DNA of 23,145 bases, from assembly GCA_034698045.1 (NCBI GenBank), contig JAQGAU010000857.1, positions 1-23,145 of the forward strand, written 5' to 3'. Origin of the DNA: Paramacrobiotus richtersi. Lineage: Eukaryota > Tardigrada > Eutardigrada > Parachela > Macrobiotidae. This document shows positions 10,684 through 19,700 of the stretch, in pieces (the stretch's first letter is position 1; each line of letters starts with the position of its first letter). The notes under the pieces were generated by a model. That model did not search any database, was not told the DNA's origin, and saw only the letters and a list, made by a program, of their open reading frames with translations. Both the position numbers and the translations under genes were made by a program.

Positions 10684-11175
10684 ACACATTCATCTGTTGC
10701 TTTCGAAATACTATTCTTGATTTTTTTGCTGACTTGTATGCACTTTTTCCCCACTTGTTTCGTCTATTTTTTGCAGTTTATCTCTTTTTTCCCAATTTTG
10801 TTTACTTTTTTTGTCCGTTTTTTGGCATTTATTTTGCCAACTTCGCCAGTTTTGCTCTTTTTTGTCCTGTTTACCGAGCTGTTTTTTAATAAGCTTTTTG
10901 TTTTTTTCTCTTGTATGTATCATGTTTTCCTAATGTTTCTTTCATTTTTGTTTATTTTTCGCTGAATTTGTTCGTTTTATTACGGATTATCCAATCCCCA
11001 TAAGTTCACACATCACTCACAACAAAGTACCGCTTACTGTACAATTCCCATGTAACGATACCAACAATCCTAAGATTCAACAAAAAGCGCTTCATCTTTG
11101 CGCCGTTTACTCTTGATCACAAATGCATCACAAAAGAAAAGTTCTCTCTGTACAAGCCCGCCAAAATGTCACACT
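10684..11175. other. T-rich 3' region shared by the receptor gene and the TUT1 remnant
   Basis: After the receptor stop codon the plus strand is a long T-rich tract (about 10720-10970). Its hydrophobic translations are an artefact of that composition. The block around 10957-10998 (CGCTGAATTTGTTCG, then TTTTATT, then CGGATTAT) recurs almost unchanged at 16488-16528. On the minus strand TTTATT (10976-10981) reads AATAAA, a poly(A) signal in the right place for the leftward TUT1 remnant. Confidence 0.5.
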
Positions 11176-11317
11176 TTACAGGCCACTGCCGCTCTTTGGG
11201 CTGGCGTCGTTAACCGGCTCGTGTCCATCCACAATTTCGGCATTACTCGATTGACCCAGTCGCAAGAACCGCCGCACATGTTCCGGTGCAAATCGCACCA
11301 ACAACTCAAAGAAATCC

Positions 11318-12140
11318 CTGCAGCAAAATCAACATTGTACATACTTACTCATTTTAATTAAAATTTATTTATATTATTTTTCTATATTGCTCATTTTAAT
11401 TTAATCACTTCATCATTATTATCTTAACATCTTTCATATTAATTCTCCTTTTTATTTCGATTAATTTAGATGTTTTCATATTTCTCCCCTTAATTATTTT
11501 ACTTAATTTATATTTCTTGTATTTCTCCAGTTATTTTATTATAATTATTTTACATCATTTTACATTTTTCATCTTCCTCCTCTTATTTAATTTCCCATAT
11601 TAACTTTATGAAGAAATTTGAAGAAACAAGGCGGGAAGAGAAAAGAATGATGCATTACCAAAAAAGGAGAAATACAATAGGATAAATTAAAAACACAAAT
11701 TAAAAAAAGCTAAAAATACATGAAAGCTTGTAATAAACAAAACAAAATTAAAACATTAAAATGATCATTTAATGATCAAAATTCCAAAAAAAACCACCAA
11801 AATCAGAATAAGCAAAATTTTAACGAACAACAATACAAACGCACGAGTATCACAAAAATCTCTAAGAAAACTTCAAACCCTTACAAATACGTCACTCAAA
11901 AAATGTTCAGACAATTTTCCAAGAATTCAACAAAATTTTTAATAAAACAAATTCCAGAAATTGCCACAAAATTTAGTGAAAATTTTGATAAAAAAAATGC
12001 AAAGCCTACAAATAACCCACTCTGAATTATAAAATTTCCAGAAAATACAACAAAAATTGTAATATAAAAAACTTCCAGAAAAATCTAAAAAACTTTAGTA
12101 AACAGTTTCATATAAAAAAACTTGCAAATAAACGTCTTAC
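11318..12140 (-). other. AT-rich intron of the TUT1 remnant
   Basis: About 820 bp of A/T-rich sequence between the last two exon remnants, longer than the ~306-bp equivalent intron at 16857-17162. Only low-complexity A- and T-runs are visible. Confidence 0.5.
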
Positions 12141-12409
12141 ACGGTATCCGGCGTGGTGTGACTGGCCGCCAGGAACACGGACAACTGCTGCGCTTCCACC
12201 TCATTCCGCAGCACCGTTACCCCGAACTGTATATCCACGGGCGCCTCCCGCGGCCCCCCCCCCTCCCGCGGAACCGCCAGATGGATGCGCTGCAGGCCCC
12301 GCCCACCTCTTCCACACACTCACGTGTACATCTGGATAACAGAGCGACCATTTCACATTTAGCTCCACAGAAGGCAGGCTACAATTTTTTCCAAATTATT
12401 TCAGATGTT

Positions 12410-12449
12410 AATTGCTTTATTTAACATTTAATTGCTTTATTTAACATTT
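12410..12449. repeat. 20-bp perfect tandem duplication
   Basis: The unit AATTGCTTTATTTAACATTT occurs twice back to back, at the place where the TUT1 remnant has lost about 1.7 kb including a whole exon. It may mark repair or slippage near the deletion. Confidence 0.75.
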
Positions 12450-12875
12450 TCTTAATTTGTCTCAACATAAAAAATAATTATATTTAGACTTTTTTGAGAT
12501 TTATACATCAGTCGGTTCATTACAATCAAGCTTAAATTTTTCGAGAAATATTTCATTTAATAGATGCTGTATTTCGATGTTTTTAATCACATTCAGAAGT
12601 GTTTCTGACATTTATTAATCTTTTTGTTTCTTTGTCCAACATTCCGGACCCCCCTTGAACCGTCCGGAAATGTCGGAGATCATTTGACGTCTCTACGCAA
12701 TGCGCCACCTCCTCAGGGAGCGGGAGGACCGGCGGGTCGGTGGTGTGGAGGAAGAAGACGAGCAGGAGGGTCAGCGCGTACTTGCTGCACCCGTCCTGTC
12801 CGGTCAGACCCTTGAGCTCCGCCCAGTGGCGCAGGGTGAACACCAGGGGTCCGACACGGCGGTCCAGATGGCAAC

Positions 12876-13281
12876 CTCGAATAATCACGGACGGCAAGAA
12901 CCGAGCCGGCTCAACGTTATTTTCATCCCATCGTACCGTATACTTGTACAGAATTGGCATGCATGTCGGCGATAAACGAGAATAATTTTAATACGACGAT
13001 TGACCGTAACGTTCGGGTACTGTACAGTTACGTACGTCACCTTTCCGGACTAGCGGAGTCCACAGATTCTATACACAATTTCGCATATGAACGACGAGTA
13101 TCACACAACATTATACACATCCAAACTAAAAAATTTCAGCATATAAAACTCTTCCCAAGAGGGACAATTCACGCAGTGCACACCCAGAAAAAACAGACCA
13201 CAAAATATTCTGCTAAACTCTCAGTAAATAAATGATCAACTCTGATAGGTCCTTTTGTGTCCATAAAACGCGATATGCCAC
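12876..13281. other. Junction region between duplication copy A and the F-box gene
   Basis: Homology to the TUT1 gene ends at about 12875. The minus strand stays open from an ATG at 12960 ([15 protein letters not shown]) straight into the TUT1 fragment, making a chimeric 125-codon ORF that ends at 12583. The new part has no recognised domain. From 12975 to 13281 no gene is recognised; this is probably the 3' flank of the F-box gene. Confidence 0.35.
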
Positions 13282-14790
13282 TTAAAATTCAGCCACAAAT
13301 GGATACTTCCGTTGTCCGGCTGCCATCCACCGATTCCCGGCCACCTCACCATCGCCTTCCTTGAAACGAAACACGCGAGAGTGGGAACCGTGCACCGCTT
13401 GCAGCCACAGCAGTTCTTGACCGACGTGGGCCAATGCCGAACAATCCCACTGCTCCGCACTCGGGGGATCCTCCACGGCATCCAGCGGATCCCGCTGCTG
13501 CTGGACAAGGATAAGTGTCGCGATCCGGCTGCCCATAACGGTGAGCATGTGAGCAGCTTGCACCAGTCCGCGATTAGACTCCATGTTTGTGCCAGACAAA
13601 ACCAGCGTTTTGGTGGAAGAAGTGATAGTTTTGAGTATGGTGGCCACTAGCTTCAGATGGACCGTACCGCTGTATTTCGTCAGATCGATGTGGACGAGCC
13701 GCCCTTTGGGTGGGAAGCTGTCCCAAGCACGTCGACACACTCGGCGACACATGGTCTGGGTGTTCACGTCCAGGAACGAGAGGACCTCTCCAATCAGCAC
13801 AAGTGGCAAATCCATCAGTCCGGGTTCCTGTAAGATCACAGTAAAAGGACTCGTCAGCTCCATTTTAACAGGGTTTGCTCTGTATACGTAAATCTTTTAC
13901 ATGATTAACAGGCAGCCACTGGTTATACAGACAAAAATCACAATTCTCTCGAATGCAAAACTGCCTTACCGAAACCGAATGATCCGATGCGTCAAGTGCT
14001 TGGTATAATCCACAAATTCGGCGAAGGTACTTTTTCTACGATAGAGAGAAAGGATGAGAGTGTGTAGATTCGACACACCGTCGAATTTTCGCAACAATGA
14101 CTAAATCTGCCCACTGGCATATCGGTTCGCTGCGCCTACCATAAATCCCTCAGTAATGGGAGTCCGGGAGTAGGACACGTATTGCAGTCGGCCATCTTTG
14201 AATTTCGCTCCCGTCACTCCGGCTTCCCGTTCCCAGATCCGCAAGAAACCATCCTTTCTCGTAACGGCAAGCAACGCGGACCCATCCTTGTCTGGTAACG
14301 CTACCGTGTGTCGATGAAGAGACTTCAGTGCGTAGATCCCCGTCAGGACCTGCATCGGGAGGCGACAGTATACGCATGCCTTGAACGGCGGTCCACTTGG
14401 CAGTCGAACTCTGTCCGGTGGCATCAGCTCCCGCACCAATCCATCGCCGTAGTGAATCTCCACAAAAGCATACGACACCCCCGTATCGGTGGCCAGGACT
14501 GTGGAAGGATACCAGCGCCATGGCTGATCCGAAGAGCGCTGAACGATGGTCTCCACAGCGTCCCCAGTTGCGTAGCGCCCACGATGCCAACACGACGTGC
14601 CGATTACTTTTCGCAATGGAACATGGATTTCTTCGTGGCCGGGATAGAGGAAGTCTACAGTGAGGGCCTTGCGAGGAATCCAGTCGCGGATTATGCCACG
14701 GCTGATCGGACCAGTTCCTTTTAGCACATCGACTCCCCAGTGGTACAACTGACAGGATGGATGTTTGCGATATGTGCTGATTTCTTCCAT
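13282..14790 (-). CDS. F-box protein with N-terminal lineage-specific module, two exons
   Basis: Exon 1, 14790-14140, starts at the ATG of MEEISTYRKHPSCQ. Exon 2, 13827-13282, ends in a stop. The intron (GTAGGC to CTTACAG, 312 bp) joins at phase 0, giving 398 residues. Residues ~1-150 form a module with VDVLKGTGPISRGIIRDW, LTVDFLYPG, PWRWYPSTVL and VEIHYGDGLVRELMPPDRVR. It resembles, from memory, the N-terminal part of tardigrade F-box proteins. Exon 2 opens with an F-box (LPLVLIGEVLSFLDVNTQTM then CRRVCRRAWDSFPP). F-box proteins bind Skp1 and recruit substrates to SCF ubiquitin ligases. No clear LRR or WD repeats follow, so the substrate-binding part is unknown. The earlier ATG at 14832 is possible but the 14-residue extension looks like leader sequence. 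Exon 2 also has its own ATG at 13863, so two separate genes are an alternative. Confidence 0.7.
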
Positions 14791-15298
14791 GGCTGTGTTT
14801 GAATTAAATAGGGACAAAAGAATTAACTGCAATGCACCAAATTGGATTGTATCACTTTGGAAAGAAAACTGGATTGTATCACTTTGGAAAGAACCGGAAA
14901 GAACTGCAAATATTCAGCGTCAGTTTTTTGCCCAGTGGATAATGGAATGAATGTGGATAAAGGAAAGAAACAAACGGCAATCATAACTGTAGCTGGCCCC
15001 TGATTGCATAAGTATTCCATAGGCCAATTCACTTTATTCTAACTAGTCCAGCCCCCAGCTCGGTTCCACTTTGTCCATCGGGGAATGACTCCGGCTCACT
15101 ACTGGCACTGCACGCATCGCGACAGATTTGAATTGTGAAAACACTTACAAACATTATGCGGCTATGCCGAGAAAGGTTTTTGTAGTTGCTAAATTTTTGT
15201 TTTCGTGTTTTTTGTGCCTTTATAAAGGAGTTTGACTGAAAATGGGGCACAAAAACGAAAGTTGGAAAGGCCCGTAAGGATAAGTTTTACCATTAATT
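14791..15298. other. 5' flank of the F-box gene
   Basis: A 508-bp gap holding a 27-bp tandem repeat (14843-14896). A palindromic TATA-like string (CTTTATAAAG, about 15219-15228) could serve either strand. No gene is recognised. Confidence 0.4.
14843..14896. repeat. 27-bp tandem repeat, two copies
   Basis: The core TGGATTGTATCACTTTGGAA followed by AGAA occurs at 14843-14866 and again at 14870-14893, period 27. A fragment GGAAAGAAC repeats once more just after. It lies about 50 bp upstream of the F-box ATG, so in its 5' UTR or promoter. Confidence 0.85.
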
Positions 15299-16208
15299 TT
15301 ACCACCGAACATGACACGCCGCCAACGGAAGTAAGACACGACAAACATACCTTACAATGCACAGCATTACTTTTTATTATTCATCCTAATATTAGTATGA
15401 TTGTATACATAAGGTATAATTAGTTCGTAATAGATTATTATGATTGAATACATGATTTATGTAATGTGTACAGTTGACTGTTGACATCAGACGATAACTG
15501 ACTGCGCCTGTGTGTAGTCGATTCGATACGTACACTGACAAGGGGAATCTAATGCGTGGTGTTGTGCAGGGTGAGCACTTGAAAAAGTATCTGGTGTCCT
15601 TTATCAACGCCAGCAAGGATCAGGTACTCATGTTCCACGGGGCGGATATGTTCCATATTACGCACCACATCCCCATCGCCGTAAGTCGCCGCTACTAGCC
15701 CTGTACAGATCAACGCATATACAATATGTACAGTCAACAACCATGACTACATCCACTTAGTACATCTTTTATTTGATTGATTGGTGATTGTTTTTGTTGC
15801 ACTGATTGTGAGTTTGTCGAATTGTCGTAAGGTATTATACAGAATTTTACAAATATGAACAGTATAATGTTCATATTCTTATGTATGGCTTCTATTCAGT
15901 CATGTGTGTTGTAATTTGTGTCCGAATACTCGATTCTGTCACTGTTGTCATAATGGCACATTGGTATGTGATGATGACACAAATACTGCAATAATTTTGT
16001 ATAATATGCTAAATAATGTCGTCGTCGTCGTGCTTTGTAGACGTGGACGTTGGCCCCGTCGGCCGGTATCGTTTGCAGTGAGATTCTCGGACACCAGCGC
16101 AAATGCCCTGACTGCCAGTGCGGCGGGAACACCACGTCCAATCACAGCCTCGGCACGCTAGACCACCACGAGACGACGCACAATCCCGCCCTTGATTTTG
16201 CTCTCTAA
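15299..16208 (+). pseudogene. Orphan 3' exons of a second gustatory-receptor-like gene
   Basis: Three pieces match the intact receptor. A fragment of exon 4 ending at 15330 still carries its GTAAGAC donor. Exon 5 is at 15570-15680 (111 bp, GEHLKKYLVSFINASKDQVL...). Exon 6 is at 16041-16208 (168 bp, TAA stop). Lengths, splice sites and frame are identical to the intact gene, and no stop or frameshift has accumulated. Of 23 differing sense codons in exons 5 and 6, 21 are synonymous; the two replacements are Arg to His in exon 5 and Leu to Pro in the last helix. The 5' exons (membrane helices 1-6) are absent, so it cannot encode a receptor alone. Either it is a recently beheaded gene or it serves as an alternative 3' end for the receptor starting at 7689. 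Confidence 0.75.
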
Positions 16209-16714
16209 AGAAGACATACGTCTGTCGCTCCCAATCCACTGTTATTTATCCTTTTTTCTCCTCAAGTTTATCGAACCTTTTTTGGAATTTTTTCGTATTT
16301 TTCCCCTACAAAATTATTATCTCTTTTTTACCCAGTTTTTCTCCATTTTATGGAACCGGTTCTGCCAACTTCGCTAGTTGTTTAATTTTTTTCCAATTTA
16401 TCTAGCCGTTTTTTATTATTAAATTTTTCTCCATTAATTTTTTTATGCAATTTGTTTTCCCATTTTTTTCTTATTTTTGTTCAATTTTCGCTGAATTTGT
16501 TCGTTTTATTGCGGATTATTCAATCCCGACAATTTCATCACATCACATCATTCATAACAAAGTACCGCTTGCTGTACAGTTCCCATAATAATAACAATAC
16601 TAACAATCCAATATTCAACAAAAGCGCTTCATCGTTGTGCCGTTTACTCTTGATCACATCACAAATGCATAACAAAAGAAAGTCATCTCTCTACAAGCCC
16701 GCGAAAACGTCACT
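16209..16714. other. Convergent 3' region of orphan receptor exons and TUT1
   Basis: A T-rich tract equivalent to 10684-11175. The conserved block at about 16488-16528 includes TTTATT at 16505-16510, read as AATAAA on the minus strand and suitably placed about 205 bp beyond the TUT1 stop. Confidence 0.5.
16505..16510 (-). promoter_or_regulatory. Candidate poly(A) signal of TUT1
   Basis: AATAAA on the minus strand, inside a ~40-bp block that is nearly identical in the duplicated copy (10976-10981) although surrounding noncoding sequence has diverged. Confidence 0.5.
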
Positions 16715-19700
16715 TTACAGGCCACTGCCGCTCTCTGGACTGGCGTCGTTGATCGGCTCATGTCCATCCGCTGCTTCGGCATTGCTCGATTGGCCCAGTC
16801 GCAAAAACCGTCGTACATGCTCCGGTACAAATCGCACCAACAACTCGAAGAAATCCCTGCAACAAAATCAACATTTACCATACTTAATACGTTTTTTTTA
16901 TTACTGTATGTTGTTCCTTCTATTTTAAAAATTTTTTCAGAATATTCAACAAATTTTTTATTAAAAATAATTCCAGAAAATGCTACAAAACCTATTAAAA
17001 AGTTTAGCCCGCAAAAAAACCACTGCAAACTTATAAATAACCCGCTCAAAACATTATGAAATTTCCAAAAAAATCAACAACAATTCTAATAAAAAAATCC
17101 AGAAAATTCTCCAAATTTCGTAAAAACATTAATAAAAAACAACCTGCAAAGAAGCGTCTTACGCGGTATCCGGCGTAGTGTGACTCGCCGCGAGGAACAC
17201 GGACAACCGTTGCGTCTCCACCTCGTTCCGCAGCACCGTCACCCCGAACTGTATATCCACGGGCGCCCCCCTCGGCCCCGCCCCCTCAGCCAACTGCTCC
17301 CCCACCTGGCACTCCAGCGCCCACTCGTCCTCCAGCCCCAGCAGACCCGATCCCGCCCGCTTCTTGACCAGCGCTCTGCGGAACTTGCGCCGTTGCTGCC
17401 AGGTGCGGTGGCGCAGACGACAGGTTAACTGGTGCAGCACCGTCCCCATCGCCACGAACCGCCAGATGGATGCGCTGCTGGCACTGCCCACTTCCTCCAC
17501 ACACTCACATCTGCATCATACGACGGCCATTTCATTTCAGTTGAGTTCAGAATTTTTTTGGAATTATTTCATATGTTATCAGATTTTTGTTAATTTTTTA
17601 CTAAGTTTATTAATCATAATCGTAACAAAAACATTACATTGCAGAATTTTTCTGAGGTTTATTGATCTGTTTATTTCTGTACCTAGAATTTCTGCTATCA
17701 AAACAAATTGACCTTTGAATTTAATAACCTTTTTTAAATTCTTTCGTCAGTTAGTTGCTTAATTTACAATTTTTCCTGATTTTTTAAAAATCATATTCTA
17801 AACATAAAATTATATTTCACAACTGTTTTTGAGGTTTAATCAAAAGGATAATTTTCTTATCAAATGCAAACATTTACATTTTATATTTTTTTAAATACAT
17901 TTCCAATTTTGCACAAGTTTTTTAAAACCATACCAAAACAGCTCATTTATTGCTGAAGAAACGACGAAGAAACTTCCAAAAAAGCCAGATATATTACGCA
18001 AAATAAATAAAAAAAACACGATAAAAAATCGAAACTGAGAAAACAAGCCCAACGTACCTGAAAAACCCCTCGAGCATCCTCTTGAGCAGCCCGCCCACCT
18101 GCGGCGCCCACACCTCAAACTCCACCGCCGCACCAGGCGCGGTCAGACTCATGACGACCGGGGCGGGCGGCACGTCATCCTCCCGCTGCGTCTCCAACAG
18201 ATCAATGATATTCAACGCCCTCCGCCGGAAGATACACGCCTCCTCGGCCACCCGCTGCAGAAAGGTCAGGAACAGGGGCAGGGTGATGTTCTTGGTGATG
18301 TTGTGGGCGCGGTCAAAGGGGTCCTGCAGGTTGATGTAGCGGCACTTGAAGGACTCGAGCTCGGGCGGGAGGGCGGTGCGGAAGGTGTCCAGGGGGAGCA
18401 CCTCGCCGTTCCACCCGATCATCACCGTGTTGTGGAAGGGGAAGATGGACAGGTAGTCCAACAGGTCGACAAGGAGATCGGCTACATAGACACCGCGGTT
18501 AGGTTGCCAGTCGGTCTGGAAAATGTCCGGTTCGAGCTCTACTACTGTTTTAGTCTGTTTAGTATCAACAATTATGATCAAAATATTGACTAAACAATAC
18601 CACTGTTTTGGTAATTTTATGCATTTTTATAATCAAAATATTTATCAAGATAAATGAATTTTTATGGATTTAATACAAATAAGTACAATTTTTTGGGTTA
18701 ATTTTATCGATTTTTATGACCAAAACACTGACCAAAAAAATACCACTTTTTGGTAATTCTACCCATTTTTACGATCAGAATATTTATCGAGAAAAATATT
18801 TTTTTTGGATTTAATAAAAATAAATATAATTTTTGGGTTAATTTTATCGATTTTTATGATCGAAATATTTATCACCATAAATACAAATCCATTTGTATTT
18901 ATATGATTGTATAATACTACTGATTAGTGTAACACGTACGATTTGTACAGCTGGGAAAAGAAGTTAAAGATTCACAATACATTTGTTTTGGATAATTTTA
19001 TTAATCATTATGATAAAAATATTTACTAAAATAAATACAATTTGTTTTTTATGGCAGTTATTTGGTCAATTTTTCTGACAAAAAATAGTCATTGAAACAA
19101 ACATAAAAATACGCAAAAATGTTCAGCTGGAAGTCGTTTACCAACTGTGAAATTTCTCTGGTTGCCAACCATTTTATACTTTTATCATTAGTCTAAGAAT
19201 TAATAACCAATTATTTTACAAAATACTATTTCTAAATTATTTATTAATTCCCAAAGCCCGTATTAGCTAGCTAATTTGATATGTCCGTGCACTTGTAAAT
19301 GCTCATCATTTATTTGTTCACTTTACCGTAAAAACTGTATTTTTAAATTATTTTCGCAATTTCAGTCACTGCACTTATTTTCCTATTTTACCATTTTTTC
19401 CCCACAACCCACCTTCCGATTTGGTATTGCTGGACTTTGGCAGCCGTTTGGCCAGTTCCACCAACTTCCCCTCCGGCAAATCAAAGCTGAAGCCCCCTTG
19501 GGCCGTCCGGAACCGGGAAAGATCATCCGAGGTCTCTACACATCGCGCCACCTCCTCAGGGGGCGGGAGGACGGGCGGGTCGGTGGTGTGGAGGAAGAAG
19601 ACGAGCAGGAGGGTCAGGGCGTACTTGCTGAACCCGTCCTGCCCGGTCAGGCCCTTGAGCTCCGCCCAGTGGCGCAGGGTGAACACCAGGGGGCGGACAC

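Larger units (their letters stand above)
11176..12875 (-). pseudogene. Broken copy of the 3' half of the TUT1-like gene
   Basis: Three remnants of the functional gene at 16715-19753 lie in the same order on the minus strand. 12875-12645 matches the central domain ([20 protein letters not shown], then [12 protein letters not shown]). 12331-12141 matches the penultimate exon and 11317-11176 the last exon (DFFELLVRFAPEHVRRFLRL, ending GSGL). The penultimate exon is 191 bp instead of 348, with a net ~163-bp deletion around a C-run near 12245-12270 that shifts the frame. The whole exon equivalent to 18058-18544 is missing. The 5' side stops abruptly at 12875. The last two exons keep intact splice signals, and the last exon keeps its length (142 bp) and stop. 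The decay means no TUT1 enzyme can be made from this copy; a short fragment transcript is possible. Confidence 0.8.

Noticed and set aside
10717-10965. Hydrophobic plus-strand ORF rich in Phe and Leu after the receptor stop
   Set aside because: It is a translation of a T-rich 3' tract; the duplicate tract near 16240-16480 does not keep the frame.
14308-14724. Plus-strand ORF of 138 codons
   Set aside because: Antisense to F-box gene exon 1, which has better codon use and a recognisable module.
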